The translations under genes and the position numbers were made by a program. 64,000 bases of DNA from Heligmosomoides polygyrus polygyrus (lineage: Eukaryota > Nematoda > Chromadorea > Rhabditida > Heligmosomidae): NCBI GenBank assembly GCA_947396885.1, contig OX377204.1, positions 90,778,728 through 90,842,727 on the forward strand, read 5' to 3'. The notes under the pieces are model-generated. The model saw nothing but the letters and a program-made list of their open reading frames with translations. It did not search any database and was not told the origin of the DNA. The first letter of the stretch is position 1, and every line of letters begins with the position of its first letter. Positions 28,800-38,082 of this stretch are shown here, piece after piece.

Positions 28800-29060
28800 A
28801 ATAACGGAGTCGCTGCTCAATCCTATTTGGGATGTGCCACGTATTCTGCTTCTACGGGATGCCGTGGAGGCTTTTTGAATGCGTATTTGCCCATACAATG
28901 ACTTGCGGTGGGCATGGCGGATGAGCAAGTCAGCGCTCAATCCCTCCCAGACAAGTCTGGTAGGAATTCACCACGGAGGCATGACAGACTGAACGACAAG
29001 ACGAAAAATCCGTGCGAGGAACCTGGAGCGGGGTTCAGACAACAACCGGCGCCTCCGTGT
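28800..29060 (-). mobile_element. Diverged tRNA-derived SINE
   Basis: Reverse orientation: TGGGATGTGCCACGTATTCT, ACAATGACTTGCGGTGGGCA, AAGTCTGGTAGGAATTCACC and a degraded head GGCGCCTCCGTGTGCGCC. Confidence 0.8.
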
Positions 29061-29089
29061 GCGCCAAGAAGCGTTCACTTTAAAGAGAA

Positions 29090-30205
29090 GGTAACATTTT
29101 CACGCCAAAGTGGTCATTTTTCAAATCAAATTGGGTACTTTTCGAGTCAAATTACAAGCACTTCTAAACAAGTTTAACGCTTTGGAAATCGAACTAACAA
29201 TTTTCAAGTCAAAACGAGCTTCTTCCACTTTAAACTAGACGACTTTCCAAAAAGGTTTGATCGAAATTTAAAAATATATTGTGTTTTAAGGAAAATAATG
29301 AACATAAAGTGGGTTTTAAAAAACAGCTATTTTTAGTGCCAAAATAATAGATTTTGACACGTCCTAATTCAAGACGTCGCGAATTTCATTCCTGGTAGCA
29401 GTAGCAAAATTTTTGATTGCAGGGAGTTTCACACCTGTGAGCAATTCTACAAAAAACAATTGCAAAAAAACATACAGATCCTCACTTCGATGCATCATGT
29501 AGCAGTATTTACATTATCAATCAATAAAAAATCGCGGCGAGCTTTTCGAATGCATTGCGGATCTCGTTTTTTAATGTACTAAATGACTGCTGCCTTGTTG
29601 CGATTTGAAATTAAAATTTACATCAATATTTTCATCGGACGCGCGTAGCGCAGACGGAGGAGGCGCCGACTGTCGTGTGCACCCGATACCAGGTTCTTGG
29701 TTCGGATTTCCCGCCCAGGCCAACCAAGCCTTCCATCCCTCTGATGTCGGTGAATTGGTATCGGACTTGTCTGGGAGGGATAGAGCGCTGACTGGTTCAT
29801 CGGCTGTGGCCACCGCAAGTCATTGTATGGCCAAATGCGCATTCAAATCGCCTCCACGACATCCCGTGGAAGTAGAATGCGTGGCCCATCCCAAAATGGA
29901 TTGAGTAACGCCGTCCTTTATCCTTTATCCTTTTATTTTTTATCAAAATTATTTTTTATAAAATGATTAACCCCATTCGGTTTGCAGAATCAAAAATTGC
30001 AAGGAAAGTTATACCAAAGTTTCGCTGAACAAAAATTACCATCTCGGAGTGAATGTAGTTTTGCCTGTAGGGAGCTCGTTTCGATTTGGATGACGTTCAC
30101 TTTGATTTCAGAAGCACCAAATTTTTTTTAGAAGAGTGTCCACTTTGACGTGAAAAGCGTCCAGTTTTATTAGAAAAGTATTGAATTTGACGTGAAAATG
30201 GTGTA
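29090..30205. repeat. Palindromic MITE-like element (TTTCACGTCAAATTG family) interrupted by a SINE
   Basis: The left end ACATTTTCACGCCAAAGTGG and right end TTTGACGTGAAAATGGTGTA are inverted. Interior blocks match copies at 3951 and 14510. A SINE (29637-29935) lies inside, so the SINE insertion is younger than this copy. Confidence 0.7.
29637..29935 (+). mobile_element. tRNA-derived SINE inside a palindromic element
   Basis: From GACGCGCGTAGCGCAGACGG through TGGTATCGGACTTGTCTGGG to a CCTTTATCCTTTATCC tail. Full length and little diverged. Confidence 0.93.
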
Positions 30206-30357
30206 AATGTCAGCAGGAGAGCACATGAAACATATGAGAGTCTGGCATTTAAGGTTCCAAATAGAGCACGACAAGTTTAATTTTAAACACTTAAAGACAC
30301 TACTTGGTCAGAGACCTCCTTCGTGAAAATTAAAGATTTACGAAGCAGTGTATCAGC

Positions 30358-30620
30358 CGCGTGACGGCGCAGTAGGAGGAAGCGCCAGATATCGCGCCTA
30401 CTCCGAATCAAGGTTCTTCGTTCGGGTACCGCCCCACTCATCCAAGCCTTAGATCATTCTGGGGTTAGCGAATTGGTACTATTGTTGTCTGGAAGCGACG
30501 AACCACTGACTTGTCTGTGTCTGGCCACCGAGACCCATTGCATAGGCCAAATACGCATTCAGAATTGCTCCCAAAACATATCGTAGAAGTAGGGGGCATG
30601 GTGCATTCCATTTTCTTTAA
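30358..30620 (+). mobile_element. Diverged tRNA-derived SINE
   Basis: GCGTGACGGCGCAGTAGGAG head, AATTGGTACTATTGTTGTCT, AGGCCAAATACGCATTCAGA and GTAGAAGTAGGGGGCATGGT. Clearly older than its neighbours. Confidence 0.8.
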
Positions 30621-30644
30621 AATCGTAAAGGGCTGAAGAGAGCT

Positions 30645-30932
30645 TTGGTTAAATCCACCCCTCATGGAAATTTTTTAATAGCAGCGAACTGTAAAGAAGC
30701 ATATGAGAAAGAACAACTTACTGAGATGGCCAAGGACATCTCGGCGTACCTGTTGGGAGAAGACGTTGCGCCGACCTGTAAGAATTCCATAGGTCTGAGA
30801 AGAACTGCAGATGGAACAATAGTCAGCGATAGTTTTCCAAGTGCTAGCACCAGCATCGTTCAAGTCGAAAAATCTATGAATTATCAGAAGCGCAACGACC
30901 GGAAGCAGTGCGAAGAATTTGTGCAGAATTGA
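30645..30932 (+). CDS. Uncharacterised 95-codon open frame
   Basis: The ATG at 30645 opens a frame ending in TGA at 30930. The product is hydrophilic with a Lys/Glu-rich start and end (EAYEKEQLTEMAKD, QKRNDRKQCEEF) and no signal peptide, membrane segment or motif that I recognise. An antisense frame overlaps it. It lies just downstream of a SINE in a TE-rich stretch, so it may be an internal exon or an old element fragment. I cannot assign a function and am not sure it is a gene. Confidence 0.2.
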   Translation: MVKSTPHGNFLIAANCKEAYEKEQLTEMAKDISAYLLGEDVAPTCKNSIGLRRTADGTIVSDSFPSASTSIVQVEKSMNYQKRNDRKQCEEFVQN

Positions 30933-31885
30933 ATCAAAAATGGTTCCGTGAATCAGAGAACAATCCAACAACTTAAAGCACCAGAAACAAAAATAGGAAG
31001 ACGTAATGGGAGGCTTTAGCGACGCAGTATTTATTATCTTTATATTATAATTAATAAAAGAGCCAAGCCATATAAGTGTAACAGTTATTATTAGGAATTA
31101 TAAAGGAACGGAAAAGGAAGCAATAGTTTGGTTTTCCTTCCGCCTTATAAAATTAGAACAAAGGAGAACAAAGTTAAGATGTTGCAGGAGGCTTAAGCCT
31201 TCAGATAAAAGCCTGTAAAATTCATCGTCAAAAAACATTTTGGAAGAAGTGACATAAACCCGTGTATTTTTATGTGTCTACAATTGCGATCACACTTGAA
31301 ATTAGGGACTAATAACTGCAGTATACCATTTAGAGAGCCGTAAAAACTACCGTAACCGGAAAGGCATCTGCTAGGAGGGTGGCTATATAGCGCTCCGAGG
31401 TGGGCGGTTTCACGAATTCCGATTTGCTGAACACGTACTTCGCCCGTGCGATCACGAGTGTCGGTTGACTCACCGTATCCTCGTATAGACAACACAATCC
31501 CCCGGAGCTTACCGAGGCCAGAACAGGAGCAAGCGGTACAAATACATTAAAAAAAGGGAATACGTCAAGTATAGTCTTGAAGACGCTTCGATTCTACGGC
31601 TAAAGTCTACAAAATCAAAAATTCAAATCAAAGTGCAAAAAGTTTTGGAGTCAGAAGTCAAAGAGAGCACCTGGAAGACGGGATTAGGCATTTTTGACGA
31701 AAATCACTGCACTCCGTCTACGGGAGAACTAATACGCTCTCACTTGTCTGCTATACAGCCATATTTTTTTACAATTTGATTTATTGATTTTTTAGGCAAC
31801 TTTGGTACCTCTCAATAAACCTTCTTTCATGACTTGGCTTTTAAAACGTGGAAACTCGCGCAAAGATTTGTTGGCAGAGCAGACA
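30933..31885. other. No gene identified
   Basis: AT-rich. A minus frame at 31193-31495 lacks cysteine modules or other recognisable features. Confidence 0.4.
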
Positions 31886-31887
31886 TG

Positions 31888-32135
31888 CACACTCGGATGC
31901 GCCACGCATTTTACTTCTACTGGATGCCGTGCAATTTGAATGCGATGTGAATGGAGTTTCTGATTTCGTTTTTTTTGCACAAGTTGTGCGCCTCAAACAA
32001 AGAACAGTGGTAGAAACAAAAACATATGCCGCAGTCTGAATGGTTTTCGATCCTTTGATCCTAATGTTGAGGAACCTTTTCTATAGGATTTCTATAAGCA
32101 TTTGGCGTATACAATGACTTGCGGTGGGTAACCTT
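31888..32135 (-). mobile_element. Broken tRNA-derived SINE fragments
   Basis: GGATGCGCCACGCATTTTAC (31895) and CAATGACTTGCGGTGGGTAA (about 32110) are two SINE pieces in the right order for a reverse copy, separated by unrelated sequence. Confidence 0.6.
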
Positions 32136-32673
32136 TGAAGTCATCGCTAGACGACATAGAGGGATAAAATTTTACCACATGACGTGGAAATCCTAGTTAT
32201 AATACACAGTAGAAATCAACTTATTCTTCTATTTGTGATTATTTTATTTGAATTTGAAGATCAGATTAAAAACCGATTGGAAAAAACGATGCGAAAATCG
32301 AACCCCTTCTGCTTATATATTTAGAAGATCACTGGTGGTAATTCCTGTTTTTCTGCCTTATAAGCGGAGTTTGGAATGTTATAGGGTGCAAGTTCACATC
32401 CCCATGGCCTACTTCAGGTAGAAAAAATGAATCTATCCTAGTCGGAGGGGGATTGCACTCTGCTGGTTTGATAGTGGTGTCTAAATTGAATGTATGCTAT
32501 TGTACAAGGACAACACACAAATTTGCTTATGAGTGGGCATTGTTTTATCTCCTTGGCAATACGTCCTATGTGTGTTCGGTTCCTTTTTCAGTGGTGCACA
32601 GGTAGAGAAGAGTTCGTTTTCATAGGAAAAAAGTTTCTATCTAAATGGGACGGCACATGGAGGTGATAATCTA
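32136..32673. other. No gene; contains a poly-G-associated repeat end
   Basis: GAATCTATCCTAGTCGGAGG at about 32429 matches the end of the small element inserted in the LINE at about 41969 (GAATCTATCCTAGTCGGGGG). Confidence 0.45.
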
Positions 32674-32955
32674 AAGGATAAAGGATAAAGGACGGCGTTA
32701 TTCAATCCTCTTAGGGATGCGCCGCGCATTTTACTTCTACGGGATGTCGTGGAGGCGTGTTGAATGCGTATTTGGTCATATAATGACTTCCGGTGGCCAG
32801 CCGATGTACAAGTCAGTGCTTTATCTGGTACCAATTCACCGACCCCGGAGGGATGGAAGGCTTGGTTGGCCTGGGCGGGAAATCCGAACCAGGAACCTGG
32901 TATCGGGTGCAGGCGACAGCCGGCATCTCCTCCGATTGCGCTCCACGCGCCCAGT
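32674..32955 (-). mobile_element. tRNA-derived SINE with small internal deletion
   Basis: Reverse orientation from AAAGGATAAAGGATAAAGGA to CGCTCCACGCGCCC; the AAGGATAAAGCGCTGA region is shortened. Confidence 0.92.
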
Positions 32956-33002
32956 GATAATCTATTCCATAAAAGGATGTCACTTAGTGAAGTTTTTACT
33001 TT

Positions 33003-33165
33003 AGATTTTCTTTTATGAGTACTCATGACTTTTCGACTGCTTAGTGTGTATTAACCATGGTACAAAATTTTATAGTGATAATCTACTCCATAAAATTTTG
33101 TACAATGGTTAATACACACTAAACAGTCGAAAAGTCATGAGTATTCATAAAAGAAAATCTGATAG
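33003..33165. repeat. Near-perfect palindrome, about 74-bp arms
   Basis: The left arm begins AGATTTTCTTTTATGAGTAC and ends near ACCATGGTACAAAATTTTAT; the right arm is its inverse, ending AAAAGAAAATCT. The loop is about 13 bp (TGATAATCTACTC). It directly abuts the left end of the mariner at 33168. An outer pair, GGATGTCACTTAGTGAAG (about 32976) and CTTCTCTAAGTGATATCC (about 34438), is also inverted, as if the mariner had landed inside a larger palindromic element. Confidence 0.85.
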
Positions 33166-33167
33166 AT

Positions 33168-34430
33168 TAGGTTGTAACGAATTAAATGGCACTGGCTCGC
33201 GCCATTTTTTGGCTCGTCTTTACGCGTTTGATCAAGAACAAACCGTAACATGTGGCATATCATTAGAAGCGCAAACTTTGCTCTACCGGTGAGTACCAAA
33301 TTTTCTATGTAAAAGTGGGAAAACTTTAGAGTTTTATTGACTTTTTTGCAGATGGACAAAAGGTAATCTGAGGCATTTACTTGTATGAATTCAAGCTGGG
33401 CACTACAGCTAAGGAGGCGGACGAGAAGATCAACGCCGCATTCGGTCAAGGATGTTCCACAATTCGGACGGCGTATCGTTGGTATCAGAAGTTCCGGAAT
33501 GGAGATGAGAGCTTGGAAGAACATGAAGGCCGTGGGAGGCATAGTGATGTTGATGAGGACAAGCTGAGAGATGTGGTAGAGGAGGATCCGCACAAAGGTA
33601 CCAGGGAGATAGCGAAGGTTCTTGGCGTCAGTCACAACACAGCTGCCCGGCATCTGAAGGAAATTGGAAAGACCAAAAAGCTGGAAAGATGGGTGCCTCA
33701 CGAGCTGTCTGAGGAGCAAAGAAACCGACGATATGAGATCTCGTCCGCACTGCTTCTACGGAACGAAACGGACCCATTCCTTGATCGCATCGTAACCTGT
33801 GACGAGAAATGGATAATGTACGACAACAGGCGACGATCGGCACAGTGGGTGGACAGCGATGAGAGCCACAAGGTTTTTGCGAAGCCGGAATTGCACCAAA
33901 AGAAAGGAATGGTGACAGTATGGTGGTGTTCGCTGGGAATTATTCACCACAGCTTCCTCCCTCCCGGTGAATCCATCACGGCAGAGAAGTACTGCATTGA
34001 AATTGAAGAAATGGTGAAAAAGTTGAAGGATATCCGGCCGGCCTTGGTAAACCGAAGGCGAGTCCTCCTTCTGCACGACAATGCTCGCCCCCATGTAGCA
34101 CGAATGACGTTGCAGAAATTGAATGAGCTGAGCATTGAAACTCTACCACATCCTCCGTTTTCTCCCGACCTCTCCCCAACAGACTACCATTTCTTCAAGC
34201 ATCTTGGCGACTTCTTGGTAGGGAAAATATTCAAATACCAACAGGATGCCGAAAGTGCCTTCGAAGATTTCGTCATTTTTATGCTACTGGGATAAAAAAG
34301 CTTGTGTCACGTTGGCAAAGATGTGTAGAATCAGAAGGTTTTCATTTCGATTAATAAACTTGCCTACAAGCCGAGATATTAACTGTTTAAATTCACAGTG
34401 GTTCAGTGCCATTTATTTCGTTACAACCTA
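33168..34430 (+). mobile_element. Mariner-like transposon, best preserved copy
   Basis: TA sites flank inverted ends of about 28 bp: left GGTTGTAACGAATTAAATGG, right CCATTTATTTCGTTACAACC. The 1263-bp length is normal for mariner. It encodes one transposase (33352 to about 34355), described separately. Only a few small indels separate it from an intact element, so it moved fairly recently. The nearest family known from hookworms is the bandit mariner; that link is from memory and would need alignment. Confidence 0.93.
33352..34356 (+). pseudogene. Mariner transposase with frameshifts at both ends
   Basis: DNA transposase of the Tc1/mariner superfamily, cut-and-paste at TA. A start ATG at 33352 is followed by a stop and frame change before the long open frame from about 33384 to 34293. 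Visible: HTH region YEFKLGTTAKEADEKINAAF and a second HTH (TREIAKVLGVSHNTAARHL), linker WVPHELSEEQ, and catalytic blocks VTCDEKWIMYDN, LLHDNARPHVA and SPDLSPTDYHFF, all three Asp residues of the DD34D triad present. A second frame change near 34275 displaces the end (YATGIKKLVSRWQRC, stop at about 34354). Length is close to the usual 340-350 residues, so only a few indels inactivate it. Confidence 0.9.
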
Positions 34431-34446
34431 ATAGAAACTTCTCTAA

Positions 34447-35382
34447 GTGATATCCTACAAGATCAGTTGGTGCGATTTGCATCCTTTGCCGCAAGAAACC
34501 AACACAGAAATCAAACCGGTTAATCACTTCGAATCGCTGCTCTTAACAATTCAGCCTTCGTATACGACGGGCGAAATCAGAGAATGCAGCCTGCTGCCGA
34601 CACTTAAACGGTCACAAATCATAGCGGGTGCAATCCCAATAAGGGGATCCACATTGGGCACAGATTTAAATATCAGTTTAAATGGAAATACATTCAACAT
34701 AATGTACAGCGTGAGGCAGCGACTAGACTCTCGAGGAAGTCCAGGGGTTGGGGTAGACACGCTAACAAGACGAGGGCTAGGGCGCACACATCGTTATAAG
34801 GTGGACAGACACCCTTTGAGATTTCACCCACATAGAGTTTGCGGTGTTTATAGCGCATTAAAAAAAGGAAAAAGGCGATTCTTTCAAGGAAAGACATTTT
34901 CTAAACAGCATCTTTATAGGCCAGTTGCTCAGCCGAAATCGATGACGATGTGTCGCCCAAAATATAACACCCTTTCAAATGACCAGCCGCTCAATGTGAT
35001 CTATAAATACGGTAGACAGAAGGTGTGGAAACCTGTGGCCTTTGGCGAAGAAGGAATGTTCAGATGTCAACGAGACTTGGTGGAAGCTCTTCAGTTCCTT
35101 TTACTCGAAGTCGAAACAGATGGAAATTCTGGTGACGCAGTCGAAGAAGCTGCACACAGGCTTCATTGGCCTGTCGATCGTGACGACAGTGTGCAGCGCT
35201 ACCGCGTTGAAGCTCAGAAGCACCCTGTTGGTCAACTACAGGAAAGCTTTAAGGAAACTGCAACCATTTTTGGCGCCTGTAGCGCAGTCGGAGGAGGTGC
35301 TGGCTTCGCGTACCAGGTTCCTGTTTCGGATTTCCCGCCCAGGACAACCAAACATTCCATCCCTACGGCGTTGGTAATTTAG
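34447..35382 (+). CDS. Uncharacterised 311-codon open frame ending in a SINE
   Basis: A long frame with ATG at 34447. The first 270 codons are rich in Arg/Lys/Thr and have no signal peptide or motif that I recognise; the last 40 codons (about 35272 onward) are translated SINE sequence, and the frame has an open overlapping alternative (35042-35377). It begins 17 bp after the mariner end, within the outer palindromic repeat. A relic of a transposon gene, or a chance frame, is more likely than a host gene, but the length is unusual for this AT-rich window. Confidence 0.25.
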   Translation: MISYKISWCDLHPLPQETNTEIKPVNHFESLLLTIQPSYTTGEIRECSLLPTLKRSQIIAGAIPIRGSTLGTDLNISLNGNTFNIMYSVRQRLDSRGSPGVGVDTLTRRGLGRTHRYKVDRHPLRFHPHRVCGVYSALKKGKRRFFQGKTFSKQHLYRPVAQPKSMTMCRPKYNTLSNDQPLNVIYKYGRQKVWKPVAFGEEGMFRCQRDLVEALQFLLLEVETDGNSGDAVEEAAHRLHWPVDRDDSVQRYRVEAQKHPVGQLQESFKETATIFGACSAVGGGAGFAYQVPVSDFPPRTTKHSIPTALVI

Positions 35383-35510
35383 TACCAGACTTGTCTGGGA
35401 AGGATAAAGCTTTGATTTGCTCATCGGCTAGCCAGGTCATTGCCTCCTCTACATTTAGAAGCAGAATTCCTGGCGCACCCCTAAAGGAAACTGATTAATC
35501 TAGTCCTTAT
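35272..35510 (+). mobile_element. tRNA-derived SINE
   Basis: TGGCGCCTGTAGCGCAGTCG head, TAGTACCAGACTTGTCTGGG, TTTAGAAGCAGAATTCCTGG end; shortened between GGCTAGCCAGGTC and ATTGCCTCC. Confidence 0.88.
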
Positions 35511-35518
35511 TGATGAAC

Positions 35519-37810
35519 AGTGCGCGTGACAGCACAGTCGGTGGAGGTGACGGTAGTCGCTGCACCGATCCGAGGTCGCTTGTTCGGATTTCCCGCCCAG
35601 CTCGACCAAGCGTTCCATCTCTTCGGTGGCGCTGAATTAGTATGAGACCTGTCAGGGAATGATCAAACACCGACTTGTCTCCGACCAACGACTCTTGATT
35701 AACCACCAGGTATGTGCGGAATTTTTTCTGGAAAAAGTGGAAGACGAAAGGCGGAACGGAAACGCTCAAAAGTGGCCGGAAACCGGAGTAGGAAACACGG
35801 AAACGAAAATGACACATATCCGCCATTTTTCGAAAGTGCATCCTAAATTACGTGAGAAGCAGCTTCTATTGCACTTTGCTAGCTGAGATCTTTGCGAGCA
35901 GCAGAATCCTCCACAGATTAATGCTCATCGTCATAACATAACATAACACAGCAAGGCATGGATTCATAATATTGTTATGATAACCTTTTAGCTATGGCTA
36001 GAGCAATAAACGAAAACAAATTCGTGGTCCTGTCCTATTATTTCTCACTATTTCAGGATGCAGTCTCACCTCTGATTCCATATCTAGTTTCTGCGACGGG
36101 TCTTCGCTGACTTTTTGTTGCTGTTATCTTTCGAACTTTGAGTAGACTTAACCGACCTAACCACTTTAGGCTGATTACAGACCAGCTTTTAAAAACTCAC
36201 TCGGGTGAAGTCTAAACCTGGAGCATCACCTAGATCATTTTGCTACCAGGAAAGACGTTCCTCTCAACATTTTTAGAAGCCTGTAGCATCATGGACAATG
36301 TGATAACTGCACAGATACAATACCAGCCCCATCTTTTGTCCATTCGGCGCAAAACCGCGACTTTTGCGCCGTTTTAGGCGAGAAAGCGCCGCTTTGCTAT
36401 AACCTGCTTCAAAAGCATCCATTTTTTAAAGAATGTCATATTCGGAATGGTGATCGAATTTCCTATCCGAAGATGTGCAAGCTAGGCAGCTAATTTTGAT
36501 AAGAAAATCGTGTAAAATGGTGGCTACTGTATCGGCCCAAGGAGTACGGTCAGTTTACGGCCTCTCCCTGCTCCCTCGAGATAATTACCTCCTGAGGACC
36601 TTTTTGATTTGGAGGCAGTCTGATGGAAGATTCTACTGCAGGATCGTGAATCGTGAACAAACGCCTTTCCAACGATCTCGCAGAACCCAACACTGGTAAG
36701 AAGGACCGTTTCAGGCCTAGACATTCCCAGACGACTGTCAGTAGTGTGGAGTGGAATCTCTTCAAAAAGTTCGAAGTTCGGGCCCCAGCAGAACATTCGT
36801 CTGTCCGTGGAGTCGTATCACAAAATGACGGGACGCATACTCAACATTAACAGTTATATTCTAATCACCAAAACTCTAATGGTACTCAGAATTCATTCTG
36901 GGATCTAAGATGATAACTGGAGGACTGATCAGTCATGGTAAGTCCACGCTTCCGTAGGAACATTCAGTCTGTGCCAGCCAAGAAGCTCCTTGATATGAAA
37001 CTGGACAGTTCCTAGATGGTTCTCGAAATAATAGGTCTGCTTCAGAATTCAATCATTCACCCTAGCAAATCAAAATCATAGCTCTTGGTAGATATTCGTG
37101 ATGCTGCACTAAAAATATGATGCATAACTCTATATGGAGGCATATCACACTTAATGAAATTAAAAGTTGAAATGTACACCTCCGATGGAGCGTTGATGTA
37201 ATCTTGAGCAGAAAAGCGCATGGCACAACCTTCGGCGAACCCTTTGCTTCATGATACTGCGCTATATGCTTAGAAAGTTCTTGTAGCTATTTGTAACTAA
37301 TGCATCAAGAATTTTGTGATCATTCAAATATTGAGCGTATTTTCTTAGCACACAGTGCATACACAGCCTTTGCTGGCAGATTAATTTTGCCCTGCACTCA
37401 GACGTTGCCATTTTTGAGTACTTTCTTTTGGTAGTCTAACCAAGTTCAAGAGTATTAATACTGTGGTTGTCAACCAGTATTTCTCTCACAATTAAATGAA
37501 GGACAACTCTTTTCACGTGGTGAGCTGATTGTGTGCAACGGAGAACTAGTGTTCAACAGCGCCGATCTCCGTTTCCGCCTTCCGGACCAAAAACAGGCGG
37601 AACACGGAACGGAACAGAAGAGCTCAAAATGACCGGAAACCGGAATTCGGAACGCAGAAACGGAAATTCCGCACATCCCTGCTAACCACCGACTGATCAC
37701 AAGACATTGTATAGGCCAAATACGCCTTCACATTATCTCCGGGAGATCCTCTAGAAGTAGAATGCGCGGCGCATCCAGAAAAAAGTCTGACTGACGTCGT
37801 CTTTATGCTT
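35519..37810 (+). mobile_element. tRNA-derived SINE split by a hAT-like element
   Basis: The 5' part (35519-35706, GCGCGTGACAGCACAGTCGG to ACTCTTGATTAACCAC) and 3' part (37682-37810, CTAACCACCGACTGATCACA to GTAGAATGCGCGGCGCATCC) form one SINE copy once the 35707-37681 insert is removed. The junction repeats the 8-bp target site. Confidence 0.85.
35707..37681. mobile_element. hAT-like transposon, non-autonomous, with 8-bp target duplication
   Basis: The left end CAGGTATGTGCGGAATTTTT and right end (reverse) CAGGGATGTGCGGAATTTCC are inverted repeats starting with CAG, and subterminal blocks such as GGCCGGAAACCGGA recur at both ends. The flanks TTAACCAC and CTAACCAC form an 8-bp target duplication with one mismatch. 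End sequence, length of duplication and CAG...CTG termini fit the hAT superfamily. The interior (1975 bp) has no transposase-like frame that I can recognise (no RW..L or dimerisation block), so it probably depends on another element. Confidence 0.8.
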
Positions 37811-38064
37811 TATATTTTATGTATTGTACAATCGATTTTTCACGAGAAGTGACGCAGGAAACGATACTTATGCTCGAATGACAGCTGTTAAAGCGGATCA
37901 TTCATGACAATTTGTATGCAACGCGCAATAGGAATTCACGTTGTTTCAGGGTTTTCATGATTGCAATTTGCATAGTTTCTTCGTGTATTTAACGCCTGAC
38001 GTCCTACCAGCAAACGCATTCCTCCTAAGTCGACCGGAAGACTATCTGTAGTGCAATCGCAGAG

Positions 38065-38082
38065 ATGTTACTTGTTGTCACA
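38065..38082 (+). CDS. Gene C exon 1: start of signal peptide
   Basis: ATG TTA CTT GTT GTC ACA followed by donor GTAAGT. The start is preceded by CAATCGCAGAG; an acceptor-like CGCAG just upstream could also be a spliced-leader site. A TATTTAA box lies about 80 bp upstream (about 37985). Confidence 0.65.

Noticed and set aside
33135..34179. Large minus frames opposite the mariner
   Set aside because: Shadows of the plus-strand transposase, which carries the catalytic motifs.
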